Source of the DNA: Aeromonas caviae
GTDB lineage: Bacteria > Pseudomonadota > Gammaproteobacteria > Enterobacterales > Aeromonadaceae
Length of the DNA: 64,000 nucleotides
Direction: 5' to 3'
Assembly: GCF_000819785.1 (NCBI RefSeq)
Contig: NZ_CDBK01000069.1
Span: 53,106-117,105, forward strand
A program made the translations under genes and the position numbers. This document shows positions 1 through 9,730 of the stretch, piece after piece; position 1 is the stretch's first letter, and every line of letters begins with the position of its first letter. The notes under the pieces are model-generated. The model did not search any database, had not been told where the DNA came from, and saw nothing but the letters and a program-made list of their open reading frames with translations.

Positions 1-540
1 CACCCGCTCGGCCAGCTGGTTGAGCCGATCGGGCAGGGTGTCACCCTGCTTTATCTCCTGCAGCCAGCCGGTCAGACGCCCGTCTGACGGCAGCGGCAAC
101 TGCCAGGATTCCCGCGGCGCTTGCGCCAGCTCTTCTTTCAATAATGCCAGTGTGCAGGTTTGCTCTGCTTCCGGCTTGTCCCAGGGCCAGAGCGCCATCC
201 GCTCGATGATCTCCCGCAGCAGCGGGTTGACCGCCAGCACCGCCATCTCGTTTGGCAACTCGGGCTCCGGCTGGAAGTAGAGGGAGCGATAGGCCACTAC
301 CCCGCGCATCAACACCCGGTGGGGCAGGCCTGCTGGCAACCAGGCCGCTCGCGTCGGCGGCAGCAGGCAGACCTGATCGTCCAGCTCTATGGTCATGCAG
401 CCGGCCTGGGCGAACAGCAGCTGGTGGCGCTGGTGCTGATGGCGGCCGGAGTCGTGCCAGCCGAGGGCGGCGGCAATACCGATGGCGCTGCCGTCGTGCT
501 GGTCCGGATCAAAGGGGTGATCGGGAAGAATAAAGGCCAT
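1..540 (-). CDS. AraC-family transcriptional regulator (C-terminus cut by window edge)
   Basis: Reading from the ATG at 540 there are 180 open codons running off the left edge. The visible part is an N-terminal cupin-like sensor half (begins MAFILPDHPFDPD, includes GWHDSGRHQHQRQLLF and LPAGLPHRV typical of AraC cupins) and ends in LPDRLNQLAERV, the first helix of an AraC helix-turn-helix. The DNA-binding domain proper is therefore outside the window. It is divergent from the MFS exporter at 633, the layout seen for nimR-nimT type pairs in E. coli, so it probably controls that exporter (inference). Family call confident; ligand unknown. Confidence 0.85.
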   Translation of the reverse strand, partial: MAFILPDHPFDPDQHDGSAIGIAAALGWHDSGRHQHQRHQLLFAQAGCMTIELDDQVCLLPPTRAAWLPAGLPHRVLMRGVVAYRSLYFQPEPELPNEMAVLAVNPLLREIIERMALWPWDKPEAEQTCTLALLKEELAQAPRESWQLPLPSDGRLTGWLQEIKQGDTLPDRLNQLAERV

Positions 541-541
541 G

Positions 542-586
542 TGTCCGATTCTTGCTGTTTATAGTCCGCCTTATTGTAATTGGACA
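542..586. promoter_or_regulatory. Imperfect inverted repeat in AraC/MFS divergent promoter
   Basis: TGTCCGATT (542-550) and AATTGGACA (578-586) match as an inverted repeat at 8 of 9 positions in the 92-bp gap between the divergent genes. It is a plausible operator for the AraC-type regulator, but the arms are far apart and AraC proteins more often use direct repeats, so this is tentative. Confidence 0.3.
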
Positions 587-632
587 TGTTATCCCTCTCT
601 AGAATGGCGACCTCTTGTGAAGGAGGTGTGTC

Positions 633-1760
633 ATGAACAACAGGTTGCCACCGCGCTGGCTGGTGGTCGGATTGATGATGTTTCCCCAGATAGTGGAGAC
701 CATCTACAGCCCGGTGCTGACCCATATCGCCACTGAGTTTCGGGTGAGCGAGGGGCAGGCGTCCCAGACCCTGTCGGTCTATTTTCTGGCGTTTGCGGCG
801 GGCGTGGTCTGCTGGGGCAGGTTGTGCGATCTCATCGGGCGGCGTCCCGCCATGCTGGCGGGGTTGCTGACCTATGGCGCCGGCACCCTGCTGGCGTTGC
901 TGGCCACTCAATTTGAAACCCTGCTGCTGGCCCGGGTCATCGCGGCCTTCGGCGCCGCCGTGGGTTCCGTGGTGACCCAGACCATGCTGCGCGACAGCTA
1001 TCAGGGCAGCGATCTGGCGCGGGTCTTTTCGGTGATGGGCATCGCGCTCTCCCTGAGTCCTGTGCTAGGGCTGGTGAGCGGTGGCCTGCTTGCTGATGGC
1101 TTGGGTTATCTCGGGGTATTCGGCGCCCTGCTGGCGCTGGCAATCGGCTTGTTGCTGATGGCTTGCTGGCAACTGCCGGAAACCCGCCCGGCCACCACCC
1201 AAAGGGTCGCACTCTGGCCGCTGGCCTGCCGGATGGTGCGTGATACCGGCTTGTGGCGCAGCGCTGCCCTGGTCGCCCTGTTCAACACCATGCTGTTCGG
1301 CTACTACAGCCTGGCGCCGTTTCTGTTTGCCAGTCTGGGGTTGAGCGCGGGGGAATTTGGTTACTCCGGCATCGTGCTGGCGCTGGCGACCCTGGTGGGC
1401 AGCCTGCTCAACAAGCGCCTGCTGGGCCGTGGCTGGTCGCCTGCCTCGTTGATCCGGCTCGCTGCCGCGTTGGCGCTGGGGTCCGGCTGGCTGGTGTGGG
1501 CCAGTCAGACTTCGCTCTGGTTCCTGCTGCCCATGATGGGGGTGGTGGTGGCGTTCGGGCTAGCGATCCCCAATGTGCTGAGCCAGGCGCTGCTGGCCTA
1601 TCGGGAGGTGGCGGGCAGTGCCGGGGCCCTGTTCGGGCTCGGTTACTACCTGCTGCTCAGCCTGGGGTTGGCGGTTGCAGCCAGCTTGCAGGATCTCGGG
1701 CTGCTGCTCGGGGGATGCGGTCTGCTGGCCCTGTGCTGCGGTTGGCGTCGTTCCACGTGA
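633..1760 (+). CDS. MFS drug exporter, Bcr/CflA type
   Basis: A 375-residue, 12-TM-type major facilitator protein of the inner membrane, predicted to be a proton-driven exporter of small hydrophobic drugs. The N-terminus (MNNRLPPRWLVVGLMMFPQIVETIYSP) and the loop 2-3 motif GRLCDLIGRRPAMLAG match the DHA1/Bcr-CflA group. A strong Shine-Dalgarno (GAAGGAGG at about -12) fixes the start. It ends 4 bp before the convergent kdpE stop. The divergent AraC regulator suggests substrate-inducible expression, as in nimR-nimT. Exact substrate cannot be told from sequence. Confidence 0.85.
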   Translation: MNNRLPPRWLVVGLMMFPQIVETIYSPVLTHIATEFRVSEGQASQTLSVYFLAFAAGVVCWGRLCDLIGRRPAMLAGLLTYGAGTLLALLATQFETLLLARVIAAFGAAVGSVVTQTMLRDSYQGSDLARVFSVMGIALSLSPVLGLVSGGLLADGLGYLGVFGALLALAIGLLLMACWQLPETRPATTQRVALWPLACRMVRDTGLWRSAALVALFNTMLFGYYSLAPFLFASLGLSAGEFGYSGIVLALATLVGSLLNKRLLGRGWSPASLIRLAAALALGSGWLVWASQTSLWFLLPMMGVVVAFGLAIPNVLSQALLAYREVAGSAGALFGLGYYLLLSLGLAVAASLQDLGLLLGGCGLLALCCGWRRST

Positions 1761-1764
1761 AACA

Positions 1765-2448
1765 TCAGCTGCCGATAAAGCGGTAGCCGATGCCGGCTTC
1801 AGTTTCGATCAGGGTGGGTTGCTGGGGGTTATCTCCCAGCTTCTTGCGCAGGCTGGCGATGACGATGCGCAGGTAGTGGGTATCTTCCTTGTGGCTCGGT
1901 CCCCAGATGTCGATGAGCAGCTGGGTCTGTTGCACCAGCTTGCCGGGGTGGCACACCAGCGCCTGCAACAGGGCGAACTCCTTGCGGGAGAGGGGGATCT
2001 CCTCGCCCTGCAAGGTCACCTTGTGGCTGCTGCTGTCCAGGGTCAGGCCACAGTGGGGGAAGTGTCGACACTCGCCGCTGGTGGCACCGACGCGCTGGCG
2101 CAGCAGCACCCGGATACGGGCCATCATCTCCCCGACGCCGAACGGCTTGCTCATGTAGTCGTTGGCCCCCGCATCCAGCAGCCGCACCTTCTCCTGCTCC
2201 GAGTCCCGCGCCGAGAGCACCAGCACGGGATTGGCGTGGTGCTCGCGGATGGCGTGCAGGATTTGGATGCCATCACCGTCCGGCAGGCCCAGATCCAGGA
2301 TCACCAGGTCGGGGTTGAGGTGGCGATACTGCGTCATCCCCTCGGTGACGCCGACCGCCTCACTCACCTGATGTCCTTCGGCGATCAGGCTGATCCGCAA
2401 AAAACGGCGGATGGCCGCCTCGTCGTCGATGACCAGTATGTGAGCCAT
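1765..2448 (-). CDS. kdpE: KdpE, OmpR-family response regulator
   Basis: A 227-residue regulator with a receiver domain (acidic pair IDDE at 7-10, phospho-acceptor Asp52 in LVILDLGLPDGDG, Lys in SKPFG) and a C-terminal winged-helix DNA-binding domain (ends EAGIGYRFIGS). It activates kdpFABC when potassium is low or osmolarity high, after phosphorylation by KdpD. It is the last gene of the kdp operon, 38 bp after kdpD. Length and sequence match E. coli KdpE closely. The phased repeats at 9731-9792 are its likely binding sites. Confidence 0.97.
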   Translation of the reverse strand: MAHILVIDDEAAIRRFLRISLIAEGHQVSEAVGVTEGMTQYRHLNPDLVILDLGLPDGDGIQILHAIREHHANPVLVLSARDSEQEKVRLLDAGANDYMSKPFGVGEMMARIRVLLRQRVGATSGECRHFPHCGLTLDSSSHKVTLQGEEIPLSRKEFALLQALVCHPGKLVQQTQLLIDIWGPSHKEDTHYLRIVIASLRKKLGDNPQQPTLIETEAGIGYRFIGS

Positions 2449-2486
2449 TCAGCCTCCCGTTTGCTGATTGAAAAGGGCGGCGACCA

Positions 2487-5072
2487 TCAGGCCGCCGGTG
2501 CGTTGAGGGCCAGCGGCAGGGAGATGCGCATGCAGGTGCCGTTGCCGTTGGGGCCGGCGAATGCCCAGATGCGGCCGCCGTGGACCTCTATCATAGCGCG
2601 GGAAATGGCGAGGCCAAGCCCGGTGCCGCGGCTGCCGCAGTCGCCGACCGGCTGGGTGTAGAACAGATTGAAGATCTTGTCCCGATCCGACTCGGCGATG
2701 CCGACCCCGATATCGATGATGTCGATGATGAGGTCGGGATCCGCCAGCATCACCTTGAACTCGATGGGGGTGCCGGCCGGCGAGTAGCGGGAGGCGTTGT
2801 CGAGGATGTTGACCAGCACCTGCTCGATCAGGGCGCCGTGCACATAGAGCCGGGGGATCTGCTGATCGAAGTGCACCAGCAGCTTGTGCTGGCGCCAGGA
2901 GGAGTCGAGCCGGCGGCGGGCGCTCTCCACCAGGTCCGCCAGGTCGACCCAGTCCCGTTTCAACTGGAAGTCCGGTGAGCCGATGCGGGTCATGTCCAGC
3001 AGGTTCTGCACATAGCCGTGCAGGCGGCGCGCCTCGTCCTGCACCGAGTGCAGCAGTTCGATGCGGTCCTCCGCACTTATCCGGTCCCCGTATTCCAGCA
3101 GGGTGCTGCCGGCCCCCATGATGGTGGCCAGCGGCGTCTTCAGGTCGTGGGAGACCGAGGAGAGCAGGGCGGCGCGCATCCGGTCGGTCTCCGCCTGCAA
3201 CTGGCTGTCCGCCAGCCGCTCGTTGAGATCGATCCGCGCCAGGGCGGCGCGGATATCGGTGAGCAGAGCCTGCAGCTGGTGCTCGGCGGCGGAGGTGAGC
3301 GGGCTGGCCAGCCGGATGCCCAGCACCAGGTCATCGCCGAGGTGATGATACTGGGCCTCGGCGGCGTTGAGGGTGGCGGTATGGGCACCGGCGCTCTGCT
3401 TCTGGGCCAGGCACCAGTCAATGGCGGCCTTGTCGGTCTGGCCCGGCCCGGTCTGGGTGTCACCGGCCCGGTACTGGTAATCCCCATCGAGCGCGAACAC
3501 GGGCTGCCCAAGGGCGAGGGCGATGGCCTGGGTTCCCTGTCTCAGCACGTCCACCGGGCTGCTGGCGGTGGCCAGCCCCTGGCTCAGGGAGAGCAGGGCG
3601 TTACCGAGCTGCTGGGTCTCGCGCAGACTGACCAGTTGCTGACGCTGGCGGGAGGCGAGGCGCCCGGCCGCGATGCCGACGATGAGCAGCACGAACAGGG
3701 TGAGCAGGTCGCTGTGGCTGGCCACGCTCAGGGAGAAGTAGGGGAAGGTGAACAGCAGGTTGTGGCCGACGAAGCCCAGCACGGCGGCCAGGATGGCGGG
3801 GACCAGGCTGGTGGTGAGCGCGGTGGCCAGCACCCCCAGCACGAACAGCATGGGCAGGGAGGCGGGGGGCAGCCAGTGGGAGAGGGCCCAGACCACGGCC
3901 GAGGTCCCCCCCATGATGGCCACCGCGAGCAGGCTCTGGCGAAGCTCACCCGGGCCTGCCGTTGGCAGGGTCAGGCCGGGCTTGCGCTTCTCGGTATCCA
4001 CCAGCGTGATCTCGAATCCCTGCGCCTGTTTGAGCAGGTGCTGTACCAGGGATCGGCGCCAGGGCGGGTTGCGGGATTTGCCGAGCAGCAATTGGGAGAC
4101 CTGCTGCTGTTCGGCGGTCTCCAGCAGGGCATCGGCCACGGCCGGGCTGGAGAGGGTCAGCACCCTGGCCCCCAACTGGGAGGCGAGGGCCAGCGCCTGC
4201 TCCAGCTCGGGGGAGCGTTGCCCCTTGCTGTCGATGTGCACCACCAGCCAGGGCAGTTGCCTGCGCTGGGCGAAGCGGTGGCCGTAACGCACCAGGGCGG
4301 CGCCGTGCTCATCCCCGATGCAGACCATCAGCTTGCCCCGCAGCGGCAGTGTGGTCTTGCCGGCCGCCTGCCACTGCAACTGCAGGTCTCCCTCCACGTG
4401 GCTGGCGGCGGTCTGCATCGCCAGCTCCCGCAGAGCGGTCAGGTTGTTGAGAGAGAAAAAGGATTGCAGGGCGGCCTTGGCCTGGTGGGGCACATAGACC
4501 TTGCCCTCCTTGAGGCGGCCGAGCAGCTCCTTGGGGGGCAGGTCGATCAGCACCAGGCTGTCGGCCTCCAGCAGCACCTGATCCGGCAGGGTCTCCTTGA
4601 CCCTGACCCCGGTCAGCTGCCACACCAGATCGTTGAGGCTCTCCAGGTGCTGCACGTTGAGGGTGGTATAGACATCGATGCCGGCGCCCAGCAACTCCTC
4701 CACATCCTGCCAGCGCTTCTCATGGCGGCTGCCGGGGGCGTTGCTGTGGGCCAGCTCGTCCACCACGGCGATGGCGGGCTTGCGCGCCAGCAGACCGTCC
4801 AGATCCATCTCCTCCAGCCGCTGCTGGCGGTGCAGGTGCAGTGTGCGCGGCAGGATGGCGAGCTTGTCGAGCAGGGCCAGGGTCTCCTGGCGGCCGTGGG
4901 TCTCCACCACCCCGATCAGGATGTCGACTCCCTCCCTGGCCTGCTCCCGCACCGCCTGCAGCATGGCGTAGGTCTTGCCGACGCCGGGGGCCGCGCCGAG
5001 AAACACCTTCAGCTTGCCCCTGTGCTCCTGCTCCAGGCTCGCCAGCAGGGCGTCTGCCCTCACCTCATCACG
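2487..5072 (-). CDS. kdpD: KdpD, potassium-responsive sensor histidine kinase
   Basis: An 861-residue membrane kinase. It has an N-terminal KdpD domain with Walker A GAAPGVGKT (27-35), a Usp-like domain (cytoplasmic c-di-AMP/ATP-binding region in the family), four closely spaced TM helices (including LPMLFVLGVLATALTTSLV), a GAF-like region, then HisKA with phospho-acceptor His642 in SSVSHDLKTPL and a HATPase (GTGLGLAISRAMIEVHGG). I chose the ATG at 5072 (MRDEVRADAL), with GGGAG upstream, because homologues start there. An upstream in-frame ATG at 5120 adds a non-conserved 16 residues. It phosphorylates KdpE. Confidence 0.95.
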   Translation of the reverse strand, partial: RDEVRADALLASLEQEHRGKLKVFLGAAPGVGKTYAMLQAVREQAREGVDILIGVVETHGRQETLALLDKLAILPRTLHLHRQQRLEEMDLDGLLARKPAIAVVDELAHSNAPGSRHEKRWQDVEELLGAGIDVYTTLNVQHLESLNDLVWQLTGVRVKETLPDQVLLEADSLVLIDLPPKELLGRLKEGKVYVPHQAKAALQSFFSLNNLTALRELAMQTAASHVEGDLQLQWQAAGKTTLPLRGKLMVCIGDEHGAALVRYGHRFAQRRQLPWLVVHIDSKGQRSPELEQALALASQLGARVLTLSSPAVADALLETAEQQQVSQLLLGKSRNPPWRRSLVQHLLKQAQGFEITLVDTEKRKPGLTLPTAGPGELRQSLLAVAIMGGTSAVVWALSHWLPPASLPMLFVLGVLATALTTSLVPAILAAVLGFVGHNLLFTFPYFSLSVASHSDLLTLFVLLIVGIAAGRLASRQRQQLVSLRETQQLGNALLSLSQGLATASSPVDVLRQGTQAIALALGQPVFALDGDYQYRAGDTQTGPGQTDKAAIDWCLAQKQSAGAHTATLNAAEAQYHHLGDDLVLGIRLASPLTSAAEHQLQALLTDIRAALARIDLNERLADSQLQAETDRMRAALLSSVSHDLKTPLATIMGAGSTLLEYGDRISAEDRIELLHSVQDEARRLHGYVQNLLDMTRIGSPDFQLKRDWVDLADLVESARRRLDSSWRQHKLLVHFDQQIPRLYVHGALIEQVLVNILDNASRYSPAGTPIEFKVMLADPDLIIDIIDIGVGIAESDRDKIFNLFYTQPVGDCGSRGTGLGLAISRAMIEVHGGRIWAFAGPNGNGTCMRISLPLALNAPAA

Positions 5073-5127
5073 CATCCCCGTGCTCCCGTTGCATCGGCCG
5101 AACTGCGGCCGTGACCTCATTGCTCAT
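5068..5127 (-). other. Short ORF upstream of kdpD resembling the kdpD start
   Basis: ATG at 5127 opens a 19-codon frame (MSNEVTAAVRPMQREHGDA) whose TGA overlaps the kdpD start region. Its beginning resembles KdpD (MRDEVRADA) and the DNA shares ATGAGGT and GGAGCAC blocks with the kdpD head 55 bp away. It may be a decayed duplication of the kdpD 5' end or a coupling leader; similarity is partial and could be chance. Confidence 0.3.
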
Positions 5128-5177
5128 GCTTGTCCCCGTTGTCGAAAGGGAGCCTTCCCGAACGGCAAGGAGCGCCC

Positions 5178-5705
5178 TCAGGCGCCCTTTTGATGATCGA
5201 GTTGCAGGTTCAACTGGAGAATGTTGACCACCTGCGGGCCAAGGATACCAGCTTGTGCCGCCGACTTGACCTGCTCCGTCAACTGAACGGGATCCAGCCC
5301 CCGTTGCCCGGCGACCCTATCCACCTGGGCCAGCGCTGCATCGAGGGGCAGATGGGGATCGAGGCCGGAGGCGGAGCGGGTCAGCAGGGCGGGGACCCTG
5401 GCTTCCGGCTGCGCCCTGGCCGCAGCTGCGGCAAACTCGGCCCGTAGCGGCGAGCTCATCCCCAGGTTGCTTCCGCCGCCACCTATGGTGGCGAAATCGC
5501 TGGCGGAGGGGCGGGAGTGGAAGTAGTCGGCCCGCTCGAATTTCTGGGCCAGCAGGGCGCTGCCGACCACCTGCTGCTTGGCGTTGGTGAGCAGGCTGCC
5601 GTTGGCCTGCCAGGGGAAGAGCAGCTGGGCCAGCCCGGTGACGGCCAGCGGATATGCCACCCCCAGCAGCAGGGTCAGGGTCAGCAGGGTTCTGATTGCG
5701 ATCAT
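5178..5705 (-). CDS. kdpC: KdpC, potassium-transporting ATPase subunit C
   Basis: A 175-residue single-TM subunit of the KdpFABC complex. The N-terminal hydrophobic helix (MIAIRTLLTLTLLLGVAYPLAV) is followed by the periplasmic motif FPWQANGSL shared with E. coli KdpC, and SALLAQKFERADYFHSRPSA typical of the family. I chose the ATG at 5705 rather than the upstream frame-start at 5753, which would add 16 hydrophilic non-conserved residues before the TM helix. KdpC stabilises the complex and increases ATP affinity of KdpB. It lies 60 bp after kdpB, with a hairpin in the gap. Confidence 0.95.
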   Translation of the reverse strand: MIAIRTLLTLTLLLGVAYPLAVTGLAQLLFPWQANGSLLTNAKQQVVGSALLAQKFERADYFHSRPSASDFATIGGGGSNLGMSSPLRAEFAAAAARAQPEARVPALLTRSASGLDPHLPLDAALAQVDRVAGQRGLDPVQLTEQVKSAAQAGILGPQVVNILQLNLQLDHQKGA

Positions 5706-5732
5706 GATGTGTTTGCTCCAAATGTGTTGGGT

Positions 5733-5755
5733 GGATGCGGGCCTGCCCCGCATCC
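5733..5755 (-). repeat. Intra-operon hairpin between kdpB and kdpC
   Basis: Perfect 9-bp inverted repeat GGATGCGGG / CCCGCATCC with a 5-nt loop in the kdpB-kdpC gap. There is no T-run on the minus strand, so it is more likely an mRNA stability or processing hairpin than a terminator. Confidence 0.6.
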
Positions 5756-5765
5756 GGTGATGCCG

Positions 5766-7823
5766 TTACACCAGCCCCAGGCCGGTGATGACCAGGTCGA
5801 TCAGCTTGATACCTATGAAAGGCACTATCAGGCCGCCGACGCCGTAGATCAGCAGGTTGCGGCGCAGCAGGCTGGCCGCCGTTCCCTTCAGGCTGACCCC
5901 GCGCAGGGCCAGCGGCACCAGCGCGACGATGATCAGGGCGTTGAAGATGATGGCCGACAGGATGGCGCTCTCCGGGCTGCCCAGCTGCATCAGGTTCAGC
6001 GCCCCCAGCTGTGGATAGGCGGCGATGAACAAGGCCGGCAGGATGGCGAAGTACTTGGCCACGTCGTTGGCGATGGAGAAGGTGGTCAGGGCGCCACGGG
6101 TCACCAGCAGCTGCTTGCCCACCAGCACCACGTCCAGCAGCTTGGTGGGGTTGGAGTCGAGATCCACCAGGTTGCCCGCCTCCTTGGCGGCCTGGGTCCC
6201 CTCGTTCATGGCCAGCCCTACGTCGGCCTGGGCCAGCGCCGGTGCGTCGTTGGCGCCGTCCCCGCACATGGCGACCAGCCGGCCGTCGGCCTGCTCCTGA
6301 CGGATGTAGGCCAGCTTCTTCTCCGGCGTCGCCTCGGCGATGAAGTCATCTACCCCGGCTTCGGCGGCGATGGCGGCGGCGGTCAGCGGGTTGTCACCGG
6401 TGATCATCACGGTGCGGATCCCCATGTGGCGTAGGGTCTGGAAGCGGGCCTTGATGCCCGGCTTGATGATGTCCTTGAGGTACACCACCCCCAGCAACTT
6501 CTCGTGGGTGCAGACCAGCAGCGGGGTACCCCCCTGGCGGGCGATGTTGTCCACCGATTTTAGGATGAGCTCCGGCACCGCCTTGCGATCGAGGGAGAGG
6601 TAGCGTAGCACCGCGTCCACCGCCCCCTTGCGATAGTGATGGCCGTTGCGATCCAGCCCGCTCAGCCGGGTCTCGGCGCTGAAGGGGATGAGGATGTCGC
6701 TCTCCAGCTGGCTCGGTCTGGTGTGGCTCTTGCCCGCCAGGGTCAGGATGGATTTGCCCTCCGGCGTGTTGTCGCCGAGCGAGGCCAGCATGGCGGCCTG
6801 GGCCAGCAGGGAGGGGTCCACGCCGGGGGCCGGGATCAGCTCGTCCGCCATCCGGTTGCCGAAGGTGATGGTGCCGGTCTTGTCCAGCAGCAGGGTGCGC
6901 ACGTCGCCGGCGGCTTCCACCGCCCGGCCCGACTTGGCGATCACGTTGAGCTTCACCAGCCGGTCCATGCCGGCGATGCCGATGGCGGAGAGCAGGCCGC
7001 CGATGGTGGTCGGGATCAGGGTGATGAACAGCGCCAGCAGATAGAGCCGGGGCACCTGGGTGCCGTTGTAGTCGAGGAACCAGGGCAGGGTGGCCACCAC
7101 CAGCAGGAAGATCAGGGTCAGCCCTACCAGCAGGGCGTCCAGCGCCATCTCGTTGGGGGTCTTCTGCCGCTTGGCCCCTTCCACCAGGGCAATCATGCGA
7201 TCCAGGGTACTTTCGCCCGGGTTGTTGGTGATACGCACCCAGATCTCGTCGGAAACGACGGTGGTGTTGCCGGTCACGCCGCTGCGGTCGGTGCCGGACT
7301 CGCGGATGACGGGGGCGGATTCGCCGGTGATGGCCGCCTCGTTAACCGAGGCGATGCCGGCGACCACTTCGCCGTCGGCGGGGATCATTTCGCCGCTGCG
7401 CACCAGCACCAGATCGCCCTTGAGCAGGCTGGTGGCCGGTACCCACTCGCCCTTGTCATCCTGCGGGCTGGTGACCCGACGAGCCTTGAGCTGGCTCATG
7501 CCGGCCTTCAGACTGTCGGCCCGCGCCTTGCCGCGCCCCTCGGCCAGGGTCTCGGCGAAGTTGGCAAACCAGAGGGTGAGCCAGAGCCAGGCGGTCAGCT
7601 GCCAGGCCAGAGAAGGAGCGACGCCGGAGAGCGGTTGCCCCAGCAGCGACTCCAGGGTCGCCATCACGGCCGCCAGCCAGAGAGTGAACAGGATGGGGCT
7701 GCCAAACAGCGCCCTGGGATTGAAGCGATAGAGGGCTTCCACCATGGCCTGCAGGATCTGTGATTTCTGTTTCTTGCCCTTCACCTGAATGGTGTCGGTG
7801 CTCATTGAAGCGGATTTGCTCAT
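5766..7823 (-). CDS. kdpB: KdpB, potassium-transporting P-type ATPase catalytic subunit
   Basis: A 685-residue P-type ATPase (E. coli KdpB is 682). The catalytic DKTGT motif gives phospho-Asp314. The TGES actuator motif (AITGESAPV), the nucleotide-binding KGA region ([11 protein letters not shown]) and the hinge [21 protein letters not shown] are all intact. It hydrolyses ATP to drive K+ uptake through KdpA. The start at 7823 has GGGAGC 7 nt upstream; its ATG overlaps the stop of a 19-codon bridging ORF from the end of kdpA, suggesting translational coupling. Confidence 0.98.
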   Translation of the reverse strand: MSKSASMSTDTIQVKGKKQKSQILQAMVEALYRFNPRALFGSPILFTLWLAAVMATLESLLGQPLSGVAPSLAWQLTAWLWLTLWFANFAETLAEGRGKARADSLKAGMSQLKARRVTSPQDDKGEWVPATSLLKGDLVLVRSGEMIPADGEVVAGIASVNEAAITGESAPVIRESGTDRSGVTGNTTVVSDEIWVRITNNPGESTLDRMIALVEGAKRQKTPNEMALDALLVGLTLIFLLVVATLPWFLDYNGTQVPRLYLLALFITLIPTTIGGLLSAIGIAGMDRLVKLNVIAKSGRAVEAAGDVRTLLLDKTGTITFGNRMADELIPAPGVDPSLLAQAAMLASLGDNTPEGKSILTLAGKSHTRPSQLESDILIPFSAETRLSGLDRNGHHYRKGAVDAVLRYLSLDRKAVPELILKSVDNIARQGGTPLLVCTHEKLLGVVYLKDIIKPGIKARFQTLRHMGIRTVMITGDNPLTAAAIAAEAGVDDFIAEATPEKKLAYIRQEQADGRLVAMCGDGANDAPALAQADVGLAMNEGTQAAKEAGNLVDLDSNPTKLLDVVLVGKQLLVTRGALTTFSIANDVAKYFAILPALFIAAYPQLGALNLMQLGSPESAILSAIIFNALIIVALVPLALRGVSLKGTAASLLRRNLLIYGVGGLIVPFIGIKLIDLVITGLGLV

Positions 7824-7879
7824 TGGAAAGCTCCCTGCATCGAATAGTTGGTCACGCAGATCAGTCGGAGGTGCAGCAT
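7820..7879 (-). other. 19-codon bridging ORF between kdpA and kdpB
   Basis: The ATG overlaps the kdpA stop (TGATG) and its TGA overlaps the kdpB start (ATGA), giving [19 protein letters not shown]. Such a stop-start chain would let ribosomes pass from kdpA to kdpB and balance subunit synthesis. Only the geometry supports it; conservation was not checked. Confidence 0.35.
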
Positions 7880-9561
7880 CAGAAGGCTCCTCCCAGCAGG
7901 CTCAGGTGTTCCGCCACCGGGCCCAACGCCAGCACCGGCAGGAAGGAGAGACCCCCCATCAGGAGCACGGTGACAATCAGCAGGGTGATGAAGAGCGGGC
8001 CGCTGATCGGGAAGTCCCCTTCGCTCGTCTCCTGGCGCGGGGCGCGGGCTAGCTGGCCGGCGATGGCCAGTACCGGAATGATGTAGCCGAAACGGCCGAG
8101 CAGCATGGCCAGCCCGATGGCGATGCACTGCCAGCTGTCGGCGGCGGCAAAGCCGGCGAAGGCGGAGCCGTTGTTGCCGGCGGCCGAGGCGTAGGCATAG
8201 ATCAGTCGTGACAGGCCGTGGGGGCCGTCGTGACCGATGACGGTGGCGGAGTTCGGCATCAGCAGGGTAATGCCGCCGATCACCAATACCCCGACCGGCA
8301 TCACCAGCATGCTGGCGACCACCCACTTCATCTCGGTGATGCCGAGCCGTTTGCCCAGATAGGTCGGAGTGCGCCCCACCATCAGGCCGCACAGGAACAC
8401 GGTCAGCAGCACGAACAGCATCATGCCGTAGATGCCGGCACCGACGCCGCCGAACACCACTTCACCCAGCAGCATGTTGATCATGCCGACCATGCCGCCG
8501 AGGGGGGTGAAGCTGTCGTGCATGGCGTTGACCGAGCCGTTGGAGGCGGCGGTGGTGGCCACTTCCCAGATGCTGGACAGCACGGGGCCGAAGCGACTCT
8601 CCTTGCCTTCCCAGTTGCCGGCTTCGCTGGTGAGGTGGGCGAGGGCGGGATCCGGTTTCAGCTCCTGGCCGATGGCGAGGCAGAGCCCCAGCACCAGCAT
8701 GATGGTCATGGCGATGAGGATGGCGCGGCTGTGGGCCAGATCCTTCACGTAACGGCCCAGGGTGCAGACCATGGCGGCGGCCAGGGTCAGCAGGGCGACC
8801 ATTTCCAGCCAGTTGGAGAGGGCGGTCGGGTTCTCGAACGGATGGGCCGAGTTGATGCCGAAGAAGCCGCCGCCGTTGGAGCCGAGCTGCTTGATGGCGA
8901 TCTGGGAGGCGGCCGGGCCGATCGGCAGCAGCTGCTCCTGACCTTCCAGGGCGTGGAACGGCAGGTAGGCCGACAGGCTCTGGGGCACCCCCTGCCATAC
9001 CAGCAGCAGCGCCAGGATCAGCGCCATCGGCAGCAGCACGTAGAGGCAGAAGCGCACCAGATCCTGCCAGAAGTTGCCAAGGTGGGTGGTCTGCTGGCGG
9101 GCGATGCCGCGAAACAGGGCGATGGCGACGGCGGCGCCTGTGGCGGCGGAGACGAAGTTCTGGGTGGTGAGCCCCACCATCTGGCTGAAGTAGGAGAGGC
9201 TGGCTTCGCCGGAGTAGGCCTGCCAGTTGGTGTTGGTCATGAAGCTGACCGCGGTGTTGAAGGCGAGTTGCCAGTTCAACCCTGGCAGTTGCTGCGGGTT
9301 GAGGGGCAGGAGCCCCTGCGCCATCAGGATCAGGAACAGCAGGCCGAAACCGGCGCCGTTGAAAGCCAGCAGGCTGAGGGCGTAGGACTTCCAGTCCTGC
9401 TCGCGCCCGTCCGTGCCGCAGCAGGCCAGGGTGGCGCGCTCAAGCGGGGCCAGCCAGCGACTCTTGCCTTCAAATACCCGATACAGGTAGTTGCCAAGCA
9501 GAGGCGCCGGCAGCAGCACCAGCAGCACGAACGCGACGGGATAGATGATCTCTTGCCACAT
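7879..9561 (-). CDS. kdpA: KdpA, potassium-transporting ATPase channel-like subunit
   Basis: A 560-residue polytopic K+-binding subunit of KdpFABC. The four selectivity-filter-like segments of the SKT superfamily are visible: [47 protein letters not shown] and [11 protein letters not shown] chose the ATG at 9561 ([11 protein letters not shown]) with TGAGGA upstream; the frame extends 6 codons further but there it overlaps the kdpF 3' end. It follows kdpF by 10 bp. Inner membrane; high-affinity K+ uptake. Confidence 0.97.
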   Translation of the reverse strand: MWQEIIYPVAFVLLVLLPAPLLGNYLYRVFEGKSRWLAPLERATLACCGTDGREQDWKSYALSLLAFNGAGFGLLFLILMAQGLLPLNPQQLPGLNWQLAFNTAVSFMTNTNWQAYSGEASLSYFSQMVGLTTQNFVSAATGAAVAIALFRGIARQQTTHLGNFWQDLVRFCLYVLLPMALILALLLVWQGVPQSLSAYLPFHALEGQEQLLPIGPAASQIAIKQLGSNGGGFFGINSAHPFENPTALSNWLEMVALLTLAAAMVCTLGRYVKDLAHSRAILIAMTIMLVLGLCLAIGQELKPDPALAHLTSEAGNWEGKESRFGPVLSSIWEVATTAASNGSVNAMHDSFTPLGGMVGMINMLLGEVVFGGVGAGIYGMMLFVLLTVFLCGLMVGRTPTYLGKRLGITEMKWVVASMLVMPVGVLVIGGITLLMPNSATVIGHDGPHGLSRLIYAYASAAGNNGSAFAGFAAADSWQCIAIGLAMLLGRFGYIIPVLAIAGQLARAPRQETSEGDFPISGPLFITLLIVTVLLMGGLSFLPVLALGPVAEHLSLLGGAF

Positions 9562-9571
9562 ATCCGGTTCC

Positions 9572-9649
9572 TCACTCATGAGTGCGCGCGAGGGCGCGCA
9601 GCAGATAGCCCGCGAGGGCGAGGACCAGCAGCAGATATAGCCAATTCAT
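9572..9649 (-). CDS. kdpF: KdpF, small KdpFABC stabilising subunit
   Basis: A 25-residue single-helix membrane peptide, MNWLYLLLVLALAGYLLRAL plus ARTHE, at the canonical place in front of kdpA. KdpF binds and stabilises the KdpABC complex in the membrane. It is too short for routine ORF calling and is supported by position, start codon and hydrophobic profile. It is the first gene of the operon; the KdpE-type repeats lie 82-143 bp upstream. Confidence 0.9.
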   Translation of the reverse strand: MNWLYLLLVLALAGYLLRALARTHE

Positions 9650-9730
9650 AACGACTCCGTTGAGGTAATTAGCGTCAGGGATCGATGCATATCCGTGTCG
9701 ATCCCATGGGTCTCATTGACGCTGAAAGGG

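Noticed and set aside
3018..5114. 698-codon plus-strand frame
   Set aside because: Antisense to kdpD; rich in Gln/Gly/His as expected of a codon shadow, no domain recognisable.
7820..7890. Apparent duplication of the kdpA 3' end before kdpB
   Set aside because: Only 11 of 14 bp match, and the shared bases are mostly a Shine-Dalgarno plus ATG, so function rather than duplication explains it.
8218..9651. 477-codon plus-strand frame opposite kdpA
   Set aside because: Shadow of kdpA; composition dominated by Gly/His/Gln.
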